Source: an uncultured Mycoplasmatota bacterium (lineage in GTDB: Bacteria; Bacillota_I; Bacilli_A; RF39; UBA660). Taken from it: DNA of 15,351 nt. Both the position numbers and the translations under genes were made by a program. Positions 1 through 5,866 of this stretch are shown here, one piece after another (positions within the stretch are counted from its first letter, which is position 1; every line of letters begins with the position of its first letter). Location of the stretch: NCBI GenBank assembly GCA_947643295.1, contig CANRVM010000011.1, forward strand, positions 1 to 15,351, in the 5' to 3' direction. Under the pieces are notes generated by a model. The model had not been told where the DNA came from. It was given only the letters and a program-made list of their open reading frames with translations, and did not search any database.

Positions 1-1
1 T

Positions 2-685
2 GTATATTATATTTTTGATGGAATTTGTTTTGATACTATTGTAAAGATAGCATCATTATTTTCTAATATTATTTTTAAAAATTGTACATTTAATTTAGGA
101 ATTAGAATTTTCTTTGCAGATACTATTATTTTAGAGAATAATAGATACAATTCTTGGACTGATTTTAAGGAATATGGTAATGCATTTTTATGGGGAAAAA
201 TTAAAAATTTAGAAATGAAAAATGAAAACTTCATAAATCAATGTGAATTAAAAAAATATGGAGAAAATAATTTTGGTATTAATATAGAGGTTGATAAATT
301 AAATATAGAACATTCTACTATTTGTGCAGAAAATGATGGACAAGTTAATATTAAGGCAACAGAGACTCGCCTTTTGGAATCCACAATATGTGGGCCAGAA
401 ATATATTTAGACTCAGATAGTATAGTTTTTTGTAGTAGTTTATTTAATGCGAAGAATGGAATTATAATAGAAGAAAAAGAAGATTCCTGTGATACAGAAG
501 TTGGATTTTATTATACAAAATCTCCATACACGATTTATAATGGTCGTGAAATAATAACCGATTATGAAGGTTTTAATGAGAAAGAACTTAAAGAAAAAAG
601 ACTAGCACTTATTAATACATTAACTAATGTTGTAAATAAATATCAGCAAAATATTTTAGTCAAATCAGCAAGTAAAAATAATTAG
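2..685 (+). CDS. Beta-helix-like hypothetical protein, 5' end outside window
   Basis: The frame is open without a stop from base 2, so at least 71 codons precede the first internal ATG at 215. That ATG has no convincing ribosome binding site, and the true start lies left of the window. The visible 227 residues show short alternating hydrophobic strands and turns with repeated Asn/Cys/Ile/Phe steps (such as SNIIFKNCTFN and later LLESTICGPEIYLDSDSIVF). This resembles the coils of a right-handed beta-helix. No signal peptide or membrane segment is visible in this part. The C-terminal 50 residues change character to a charged helix (EKELKEKRLALINTL) and end KSASKNN. I do not recognise the family, and no catalytic motif can be named. 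Reading it as a 156-residue protein from 215 is possible but less likely, because the upstream translation has the same composition and strand pattern. Confidence 0.6.
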   Translation, partial: VYYIFDGICFDTIVKIASLFSNIIFKNCTFNLGIRIFFADTIILENNRYNSWTDFKEYGNAFLWGKIKNLEMKNENFINQCELKKYGENNFGINIEVDKLNIEHSTICAENDGQVNIKATETRLLESTICGPEIYLDSDSIVFCSSLFNAKNGIIIEEKEDSCDTEVGFYYTKSPYTIYNGREIITDYEGFNEKELKEKRLALINTLTNVVNKYQQNILVKSASKNN

Positions 686-735
686 TATTTGTAATGTAAG
701 TTTTATTAAATAATTTTGCTACATGCTTCATGCTA

Positions 736-797
736 CATAATAAGGGTAATACTATCCTTATTATGGCGAAGACTTAAGTGGCTACGCCACTAGTCTT
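736..797 (+). ncRNA. Candidate structured RNA or dispersed hairpin element
   Basis: Two strong hairpins lie side by side in a region with no ORF. The first has a perfect 10-bp stem (CATAATAAGG at 736-745 with CCTTATTATG at 756-765) and a 10-nt loop. It can extend outward through TTC/GAA and GC/GC pairs around 727-770. The second pairs AAGACT-AGTGGC (769-774, 777-782) with GCCACT-AGTCTT (786-797) around a 3-nt loop, with a 2-nt bulge. A terminator hairpin follows at 819-844. The segment is more G+C-rich than its surroundings, as expected of a structured RNA in an AT-rich genome. I cannot assign it to a named RNA family. It could equally be a MITE-like dispersed repeat or a 3' UTR structure of the upstream gene. 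Confidence 0.4.
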
Positions 798-818
798 GCC
801 TATAAGACTATATCTAGG

Positions 819-845
819 TACTATGGCATTGCATAGTATTTTTTA
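819..845 (+). terminator. Rho-independent terminator
   Basis: TACTATG (819-825) pairs with CATAGTA (832-838) around a 6-nt loop and is followed by TTTTTT (839-844). It would end transcription of the upstream gene and/or of the hairpin cluster at 736-797. Confidence 0.65.
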
Positions 846-954
846 ATATTAAAAACTAATAATTTAAAAAAGGTCAATTTTTACTACGAATTTACTACTT
901 TTGAAAGCAAAAATATAAAAAATTATAAAAATATATGTGAATTTCTTTCAAAAA

Positions 955-1007
955 TAAAAATGCCACAATACTTATAAATAAAAGTTATAACGACATTTAA
1001 GAATTTA
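955..1007 (+). repeat. Imperfect direct repeat, copy A
   Basis: Aligned by hand with 1230-1283, about 42 of 54 columns agree with one gap, including an identical 15-base 3' block ending AAGAATTTA. The core AATAAAAGTTATAACGACAT (977-996) also resembles 4602-4621, where it lies in a small ORF and encodes NKSYNDI; here the same frame reads NKSYNDI then stop. High A+T content lowers the value of the match. Confidence 0.4.
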
Positions 1008-1040
1008 TAAAATAATAATCAAAAATTACTATATTTTTAA

Positions 1041-1187
1041 AAAATAAAAAATTTAATTATATACCATACGGAAGATTCTCATGAAAATAAAAAGGAGCTA
1101 TACACCAAAGAAGCTGAACAATATTTTAGTGGTAATGTTATTGTTCCAAATGATTTAGAAGAAATTATATTAGTAAAGAAGAAATAG
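1041..1187 (+). pseudogene. Start-less ORF remnant
   Basis: An open frame of 48 codons between a TAA at 1038 and a TAG at 1185-1187 contains no ATG, GTG or TTG in a plausible start position and no ribosome binding site. Its translation has protein-like composition (HTEDSHENKKELYTKEAEQY, then a GNVIVPNDLEEI-type segment), unlike the lysine/asparagine noise around it. I read it as the C-terminal remnant of a lost gene, family unknown. It could also be chance coding potential in an AT-rich spacer. Confidence 0.3.
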
Positions 1188-1229
1188 GGAAGAATAGAAA
1201 TTTTGCTACTCTTTTATTATTTGTAAAAC

Positions 1230-1283
1230 TAAAAATATCATAAATCATTAAAGATAAAAGCTATAAATACATTTAAGAATTTA
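1230..1283 (+). repeat. Imperfect direct repeat, copy B
   Basis: Partner of 955-1007. The shared core here is GATAAAAGCTATAAATACAT (1253-1272), which reads DKSYKYI followed by a stop in one frame, similar to the NKSYNDI of the other copies. The start-less ORF remnant lies between the two copies. Confidence 0.4.
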
Positions 1284-1345
1284 GTCAAGGTTTTCTATTC
1301 TTCTGTAAATGAAAAAGATTTAATGTTTATTTAATATTGGGCTCA

Positions 1346-1351
1346 TATAAT
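1346..1351 (+). promoter_or_regulatory. Probable -10 box for the ABC exporter operon
   Basis: A perfect TATAAT lies 26 bases before the permease ATG. No good -35 is visible at 16-18 bases upstream; the nearest candidates are T/A-rich only. The strong ribosome binding site AAAGGAGG follows at about 1362-1370. Confidence 0.4.
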
Positions 1352-1376
1352 TTTTCTGTACAAAGGAGGAGAGGAA

Positions 1377-2864
1377 ATGTACATATTAAAAAATGCTTTT
1401 ATTTCCATTACTAGAAATAAAGGGAGAAACTTATTAATTGGTATCGTGATTCTTGTGATATCATGTAGTGTAGCAGTAACTTTAGCCATCAATAATTCTA
1501 GTAGTAACTTGATGGAATCCTATGCTTCTAAATATGAGACAGAAGCAACACTTGGAATGAACAGAGAAAACATGATGAAAGATTTTGATCCTAGTAATAG
1601 AGAAGAATCGAAAGAAAATATGCAAGATATGTTTCAAAAGAGTAATGTGACAGTAGAAGAAATTGAAAAGTTTGCAGATAGTAAATATGTAAAAAATTAC
1701 TATTATACTCTATCAACAGGAGTTAATTCGAATTCCTTAGAAAAGGTATCCGCTGATACGAATAAAGAAGAGGAAGGAGAAAGATTTGGTGGTAGATTTG
1801 GAGGAGATTTCAATAAAGAGAATACCACTAGTGGTGACTTTACTTTAAAGGGATATTCTAGTATCTCATCCATGAATGAATTTATAGAAGGAACTTATAC
1901 GATAACGGATGGAGAAGTATCGAGCGATTTTGATAGTAATCATTGTCTTGTTAGTAAGGAGCTAGCAACTTCTAATGGATTAACAGTAGGAGATACGATT
2001 GAAATGGTAGACGCTAGTAATGAGTCTTATACGTATACCTTAACTATAACAGGTATTTATGAAGAAAAAGAAAGTAGTAACGATGACCGAATGGCCATGT
2101 TTACAAATTCTGCTAATACGATTATTACAAATACCAATGTATTAAAATCAATGCAAGAAAAGAATGCAGACTTAACTATTCAAACGAATCCTACGTTTGT
2201 TTTAACAAGTAGTGATGTGGTAGAAAAGTTTGAAAAAGAATTACAAGAAAAAGGATTAAATGAAAATTTAAAGGTAGAAACGAACTTGGATCAAGTAGAA
2301 AATGCTACTAGTACCATTTCGAATGTAAAAAATTTTGCTATTACATTTTTAGTCATTACTTTAATCATTGGAACCATTGTTTTATTAGTGATTAATATGA
2401 TTCATATCAGAGAAAGAAGATATGAAATTGGCGTTTTGCGAACCATTGGAATGAAAAAGTCAAAAGTAGCTTTACAATTTCTTTATGAATTGTTTATTGT
2501 ATCCACGATATTTTTAATATTAGGAGCAGGAATTGGTGCGATGGTGAGTGTTCCCATATCCAATCAGTTATTAAAAAGTGAAATAGCAGAAAGTCAGAAT
2601 GACACCAATAAAATATCTGAAAATTTTGGATTTAGGGGTGATAGAAAAGAAGAAGGTGGTCAAATGCCTTCGAGGCCAGAAAATCATAAGTTTAATGGAG
2701 TAGTGGAAGTTCAAGCATTTGATAGTATTGATGCTGTAGTAGATTTTAAAGTATTAGTAGAATTATTAATAATAGGACTTTTCGTTACATTACTTAGCGG
2801 AACGAGTGCCCTTATTTCCATTCAAAGATTTTCACCACTAACCATATTAAAGGAGAGAACATAA
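1377..2864 (+). CDS. MacB/FtsX-like ABC transporter permease
   Basis: A 495-residue membrane subunit of an ABC exporter, partner of the ATPase encoded directly downstream. Its topology is that of the MacB/LolC/FtsX class: TM1 at about 18-40, a large extracytoplasmic domain at about 41-317 (MacB periplasmic-core type), TM2 at 318-343, TM3 at 368-393 and TM4 at 459-483. After TM2 comes the conserved cytoplasmic coupling segment ERRYEIGVLRTIGMKK (347-361), and the protein ends in the family-typical PLTILKER. Two unusual hydrophilic Gly/Arg/Asp stretches occur, near 136-145 in the outer domain and near 417-440 between TM3 and TM4. The start follows AAAGGAGG with ideal spacing. The stop overlaps the ATPase ATG by one base. 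The substrate is unknown; such pairs export peptides or lipids or remodel the envelope. No two-component system adjoins it. Confidence 0.88.
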   Translation: MYILKNAFISITRNKGRNLLIGIVILVISCSVAVTLAINNSSSNLMESYASKYETEATLGMNRENMMKDFDPSNREESKENMQDMFQKSNVTVEEIEKFADSKYVKNYYYTLSTGVNSNSLEKVSADTNKEEEGERFGGRFGGDFNKENTTSGDFTLKGYSSISSMNEFIEGTYTITDGEVSSDFDSNHCLVSKELATSNGLTVGDTIEMVDASNESYTYTLTITGIYEEKESSNDDRMAMFTNSANTIITNTNVLKSMQEKNADLTIQTNPTFVLTSSDVVEKFEKELQEKGLNENLKVETNLDQVENATSTISNVKNFAITFLVITLIIGTIVLLVINMIHIRERRYEIGVLRTIGMKKSKVALQFLYELFIVSTIFLILGAGIGAMVSVPISNQLLKSEIAESQNDTNKISENFGFRGDRKEEGGQMPSRPENHKFNGVVEVQAFDSIDAVVDFKVLVELLIIGLFVTLLSGTSALISIQRFSPLTILKERT

Positions 2865-3526
2865 TGAAAGATGTCATATTAAAAATAGATAAAGTTTCTT
2901 ATCGATATCAGGATGCCACAGAAGATGATTATGTACTAAGAAATAGGAGTTATACATTTGAAGAAGGAAAAGTATATGCGATAAAAGGAAAAAGTGGTAG
3001 TGGAAAGACAACTCTTTTATCTTTATTAAGTGGTTTAGAAAAGAACTATGAAGGTTCTATCCAGTTTGATGGGAAGGAGTTAAGAAGCCTAGATTTGGAT
3101 TCTTATCGTAGTCGAGATATTGGTATTGTATTTCAAAGTTATAATTTATTACCATCTCTAACAGCGCTAGAAAATATTATTCTTTCTATGAATATTAGTA
3201 AAGTAAAAGTAGAAAACAAAGAACAAAAAGCAGTAGAGCTCATGAAAAGTGTAGGTCTAAAAGAAAGTCAAAAAGATCGTAGAGTATTAAAATTGTCAGG
3301 AGGAGAGCAACAGAGAGTAGCGATTGCAAGAAGTCTTTCTTATCAACCGAAAATGATTTTAGCAGATGAACCAACTGGTAACTTGGATAAGGAAACAGAA
3401 AATGAGATTTTAAAAATCCTAAAGAATTTGGCTAAGAAAGAAAATAAATGTGTTATTATTGTTACTCATTCTGAAAATGTATGTAGTCAAGCAGATGTTG
3501 TTTATGAATTAAAGAAAAATAGTTAG
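2864..3526 (+). CDS. ABC transporter ATP-binding protein (MacB/LolD type)
   Basis: A 220-residue nucleotide-binding subunit that powers the permease encoded immediately upstream; the genes share one base (TAATG), implying translational coupling. All motifs are intact: Walker A GKSGSGKT (42-49), Q-loop Q91, signature LSGGEQ (144-149), Walker B with MILADEP (164-170), D-loop GNLD, and H-loop His202 in VTHSE. Length and the Q-x-x-x-LLPSLTALENI segment are those of the LolD/MacB/FtsE branch. It should sit at the cytoplasmic face of the membrane as a dimer with two permeases. The gene is closed by a hairpin at 3538-3564, so the exporter is a two-gene unit. The substrate cannot be read from the sequence. 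Confidence 0.93.
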   Translation: MKDVILKIDKVSYRYQDATEDDYVLRNRSYTFEEGKVYAIKGKSGSGKTTLLSLLSGLEKNYEGSIQFDGKELRSLDLDSYRSRDIGIVFQSYNLLPSLTALENIILSMNISKVKVENKEQKAVELMKSVGLKESQKDRRVLKLSGGEQQRVAIARSLSYQPKMILADEPTGNLDKETENEILKILKNLAKKENKCVIIVTHSENVCSQADVVYELKKNS

Positions 3527-3537
3527 ATTTTATAAAG

Positions 3538-3570
3538 AATCCTATGTCAATATGATATAGGATTTATTAT
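3538..3570 (+). terminator. Terminator-like hairpin after ABC operon
   Basis: AATCCTAT (3538-3545) pairs with ATAGGATT (3557-3564), with further TCA/TGA pairing inside. It is followed by TATTATTAA rather than a pure T-run, so termination may be partial. Confidence 0.55.
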
Positions 3571-3596
3571 TAAATTAATAATTTTTTTATAAAACA

Positions 3597-3625
3597 TTGA
3601 TACAAGAATAAATGTTTGCTATAAT
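3597..3625 (+). promoter_or_regulatory. Strong sigma-A-type promoter
   Basis: TTGATA (3597-3602), exactly 17 bases, then a perfect TATAAT (3620-3625). It lies about 120 bases before the ATG of the broken antirepressor-like gene. The untranslated leader in between contains only a 10-codon ORF (3646-3678), which has no evident role. Confidence 0.65.
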
Positions 3626-3742
3626 GTATAGCAAGGAAGTCCGTTATGAAAAAAAGAAAAAGAAATAAAGAACAATAGAAGAAATGTAAGGATATAATTG
3701 ACGTTTTTAAATTTAAGGATGAAACAACAAAGGAGGTAACAA

Positions 3743-4533
3743 ATGAATCACGGTAAAATGCATTTTGTAAATAAAATATTTAATAATGAGATGATTCGAA
3801 CTGTTTGGGATAAGAAAAAAGAGAAATACTATATTATCGTTGTGGATTTAGTTGGAGTTTTATCAGAAAGTGATAGACCCAAAAATATTGGAGTGACTTA
3901 AAAAGCAAATTAAAACAGGAAGGAAATGAAGTGTCCGAAAAAACCGGACAGTTGAAATTAAAGTCACAAGATGGTAAATATCGTATGACAGATGTTTGTG
4001 ATATTGAAGAAATGTTTAGAATTATTGAATCAATACCAAGCAAAAATGCAGAACCAATTAAAGAGTAGCTAGCAAAGTTAGGTAGTGAAAGAATAGATGA
4101 GACATTTGATTCTTCGATAGTAGCCCAAAGAGCAATAGACTTATATAGAGCAAAAGGTTATGATGAAAAATGGATTGCGAAACGTATGAAGGGTAGTCAA
4201 GATAGAAAAGAATTAACGGATGTTTGGCAAGAGAGTGGAATTGTGGAAGGAAAAGAGTATGCAATTTTAACGAATGAAATCTATAAAGAGTGGTCTGGTA
4301 TGACTACTAAAGAATATAAACAATATAAAGGTCTTCGTAAAGAGTCATTAAGAGATAATATGGATAGCATGAAAGTAATATTAACGGATTTATCAGAAGA
4401 AACAGCTAAAAGACTTGCTAAAAGGCATAAACCACAAGGACTTGAACAAAATAAAGAAGTTGCTAGAATGGGAGGATATGCAGTAAAGGTGGCTAGAAAA
4501 GAATTTAGGAGAATCTATTGTTATGAAAGATAA
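3743..4533 (+). pseudogene. Broken BRO-N/phage-antirepressor-like gene
   Basis: The start is ATG at 3743 after AAAGGAGG. Stitched across frames it gives about 263 residues resembling the Bro-N/phage antirepressor proteins common in Firmicutes genomes and prophages. An N-terminal segment (EMIRTVWDKKKEKYYIIVVD) leads to VGVLSESDRP-KYWSDLKSKL, then QLKLKSQDGKYRMTDVCDIE, IPSKNAEPIKE-LAKLGSERID and a C-terminal half with RKELTDVWQESGI and AILTNEIYKEWSGMT. Two lesions kill it. A 1-nt deletion near 3878-3881 makes the first frame stop at 3899-3901. An in-frame TAG at 4066-4068 replaces the tryptophan expected in KEWLAKLGSER. The total of 791 nt is one short of a multiple of three, as a single deletion predicts. 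Intact relatives are thought to bind DNA or repressors. The gene may be a phage or plasmid relic. The family is assigned from memory of its motifs. Confidence 0.8.
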
Positions 4534-4577
4534 TAGATTAAATTATGAGTATAGGAAGGAAAAACAAATAGAATTTA

Positions 4578-4634
4578 ATGAAAATTAGTGATTATCAACA
4601 GAATAAAAGTTATAATGATATAGCAAAAGATTAG
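4578..4634 (+). other. Tiny ORF, probable gene fragment
   Basis: An 18-codon ORF, MKISDYQQNKSYNDIAKD, lies between the antirepressor relic and the next gene, with no convincing ribosome binding site. Its SYNDIAKD end resembles the first helix of a helix-turn-helix, suggesting the truncated start of a longer gene, but this is inference. The core DNA (4602-4621) matches the repeats at 977-996 and, more loosely, 1253-1272. Confidence 0.25.
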
Positions 4635-4668
4635 AATTCATAAATAAAAGAAAAAGGAGTACAGAGAT

Positions 4669-5118
4669 ATGTTATATGAAATTATTAAGAAAAATTTAAA
4701 AAAAATAGAACCTGATTTAAATACAATTGAAGGTCTACAATATATTGATTTTATGGATATTTTTCCAACAAGTGAGGAACACAAAATTCAATTAGATCAA
4801 GAACTTTCATCGATATCGGCATTACTAGAAAAAACAGAAAGAGGAAATGTTTATTTATTAAATGAAGCTATTCCTACAAAATATGGTAAGCTAAAAATGG
4901 TAAAAATAAGATTCTTTGACAAAAGTAGATTAAATTGGGAAGCAGCAGCAGATTTCGTAGTAAAAGATAGAGATGTTTTAATGAATAAAGTAGGAAAAGA
5001 TGAGAGATTTTCTTACATAGAACGACCAGAATGGGATGCTGTTGAGTTTAAAACAGAGAACACGCCTATTTATTTTTTAAATCCTTTGGCCTCCGAAGTA
5101 TATAGAAAAGAAAAATAA
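4669..5118 (+). CDS. Hypothetical protein, 149 residues
   Basis: An intact gene with a good start: AAAAAGGAG lies about 8 bases before ATG 4669. I do not recognise the family. The protein is soluble, with no signal peptide or membrane segment. An N-terminal helical part (residues 1-60, with IIKKNLKKIEPDLNTIEG and an acidic Q/E/S/L-rich helix near 36-57) is followed by a compact alpha/beta region: GNVYLLNEAI, YGKLKMVKIRFF, LNWEAAADFVV, ERPEWDAVEF and a C-terminal PIYFLNPLASEVYRKEK. Aromatic residues cluster in the second half (W87, W121, several Tyr/Phe), suggesting a folded domain rather than disordered filler. It follows the antirepressor relic by 135 bp and precedes a second unrecognised gene by 85 bp on the same strand, so it may be phage- or plasmid-derived cargo. 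No function can be assigned. Confidence 0.75.
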   Translation: MLYEIIKKNLKKIEPDLNTIEGLQYIDFMDIFPTSEEHKIQLDQELSSISALLEKTERGNVYLLNEAIPTKYGKLKMVKIRFFDKSRLNWEAAADFVVKDRDVLMNKVGKDERFSYIERPEWDAVEFKTENTPIYFLNPLASEVYRKEK

Positions 5119-5131
5119 GAGGAATGATATA

Positions 5132-5179
5132 CCATAAACCTTTATGGAAATAGATGATACTTTTTTTCCTTAGTATCAT
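5132..5179 (+). promoter_or_regulatory. Two small hairpins between hypothetical genes
   Basis: CCATAAA (5132-5138) pairs with TTTATGG (5141-5147), and ATGATACT (5154-5161) pairs with AGTATCAT (5172-5179). A T7 run lies inside the second loop instead of after a stem, so this is not a standard terminator. The first hairpin plus the downstream T-run could act as a weak one. Alternatively the inverted repeats are operator sites ahead of the gene at 5204. Confidence 0.3.
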
Positions 5180-5203
5180 ATAACTATTATATAGAGGTGA
5201 AAT

Positions 5204-5728
5204 ATGAAATTAATAAATAAAGTAAATGGGTGTATCTTCGGTTATGATCATCAAAGATTATTTAAAGGAAGGTTATTGTTAGATGAAAATGGATGGGTAG
5301 AAGGAATTACAGAATCACTAGAAAAAGAAGAGGATAACGAGAAAAGTTTTGTTTTTGGAACCTTTTATCCTGGAAAAGTAATGGAATTATTCGAACTTCC
5401 ATTAAAAGGGAATGCTACTACATTAAATTTTCATATGGAAAATCATGGCATCGATTACAAAGGTGAAGTATTGACTATGGAACAGCCAAGTACGCAGTTA
5501 TATGGTTTATGTACGGTAATAGTGAGAATTCCTGAATTAGAAGTGAACGATATTTTTGAAGAAGTCGAAAAATTAGAACTTGAAATAGAAGAGATGAAAA
5601 ATAATATGGATGTATATGGGCAAGCTTTTTATCAAGAATCTATCGAAAATAAAAATAGAATTATGAAAGTAGTGGAAGATTCCTATCGTGTAAGATCTGA
5701 TATCAAAGAATTATTAAAAAGATTTTAA
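5204..5728 (+). CDS. Hypothetical protein, 174 residues
   Basis: Start ATG 5204 follows GAGGTG with correct spacing. I do not recognise the family. The first ~115 residues look like a compact beta-rich domain: FGYDHQRLFKGRLLLDENGW, then FVFGTFYPGKVMELFELPL and YGLCTVIVRIPELEV, where short strands alternate with Gly/Asp turns. Residues ~118-174 are a charged helix, probably coiled coil (EEVEKLELEIEEMKNNMDVY, ending RSDIKELLKRF). There is no signal peptide, membrane segment or obvious catalytic motif. It may be cotranscribed with the 149-residue gene upstream, though inverted repeats lie between them. The downstream IS inserted exactly at its end: the 8-bp target duplication starts at the last base of its stop codon, so the protein is intact but any native terminator was displaced. 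Confidence 0.75.
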   Translation: MKLINKVNGCIFGYDHQRLFKGRLLLDENGWVEGITESLEKEEDNEKSFVFGTFYPGKVMELFELPLKGNATTLNFHMENHGIDYKGEVLTMEQPSTQLYGLCTVIVRIPELEVNDIFEEVEKLELEIEEMKNNMDVYGQAFYQESIENKNRIMKVVEDSYRVRSDIKELLKRF

Positions 5729-5735
5729 TTCACTA
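5728..5735. repeat. Left target-site duplication of the IS
   Basis: ATTCACTA directly abuts the left inverted repeat and recurs exactly at 6870-6877 beyond the right one. An 8-bp duplication fits the IS1595 family. Confidence 0.85.
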
Positions 5736-5766
5736 AAATCATTATTTGCACAGGTGGCTTTTTTAG
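5736..5766 (+). repeat. Left terminal inverted repeat (IRL)
   Basis: A 31-base end beginning AAATCATTATTTGCACAGG. It is the reverse complement of the right end except for one extra T in the T-run. It carries the probable -35 box TTGCAC (5746-5751) of the element's own promoter. Confidence 0.9.
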
Positions 5767-5774
5767 GGTATAAT
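5746..5774 (+). promoter_or_regulatory. Transposase promoter, -35 inside IRL
   Basis: TTGCAC (5746-5751), 17 bases, TATAAT (5769-5774). The -35 lies inside the inverted repeat where transposase would bind, so autoregulation is plausible (inference). The predicted start is near 5781, just before the first leader hairpin. Confidence 0.6.
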
Positions 5775-5789
5775 AAAACTATTGTTATA

Positions 5790-5864
5790 CATTGATGGGT
5801 AACTATGCAATAATGGATGTGGTGTCCTTCGCATGGTTATCCATCAATGTAGGAAGGACACCAC
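5790..5864 (+). promoter_or_regulatory. Mutually exclusive leader hairpins hiding the transposase RBS
   Basis: Stem 1 pairs 5790-5808 with 5831-5849: 19 bp, of which two are G-U, with a 22-nt loop. Stem 2 pairs GTGGTGTCCTT (5819-5829) with AAGGACACCAC (5854-5864), 11 perfect bp. The 5' arm of stem 2 lies in the loop of stem 1, and the 3' arm of stem 1 lies in the loop of stem 2. Only 4 nt remain to span the long stem 1 as a pseudoknot, so the two probably alternate. The ribosome binding site GGAAGG (5852-5857) is partly buried in stem 2 and free when only stem 1 forms. This could be a translational switch for transposase. The pairing is read directly; the role is inferred. Confidence 0.6.
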
Positions 5865-5866
5865 AA

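Larger units (their letters stand above)
686..1376. other. Gene-poor 691-bp intergenic stretch
   Basis: No intact gene is visible on either strand. The left part (736-844) contains three consecutive hairpins, the last of terminator type. The middle and right parts are extremely A+T-rich and hold two imperfect copies of a ~54-bp sequence (955-1007 and 1230-1283) and a start-less ORF remnant (1041-1187). The promoter and ribosome binding site of the downstream ABC permease occupy the last ~35 bases. The picture is of decayed sequence between two transcription units. Confidence 0.6.

Noticed and set aside
7..234. Minus-strand open frame of 75 codons
   Set aside because: It lies antisense to the left-edge gene, has low-complexity Phe/Leu/Lys composition and no ribosome binding site; the plus-strand frame explains the region.
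3834..4264. Two minus-strand open frames opposite the antirepressor relic
   Set aside because: Both are antisense shadows of a recognisable, though broken, plus-strand gene and have no ribosome binding sites.
5790..5864. Stable H-type pseudoknot of the two leader stems
   Set aside because: The linker that would have to cross the 19-bp stem is only 4 nt, so simultaneous full formation is sterically unlikely; alternation fits better.
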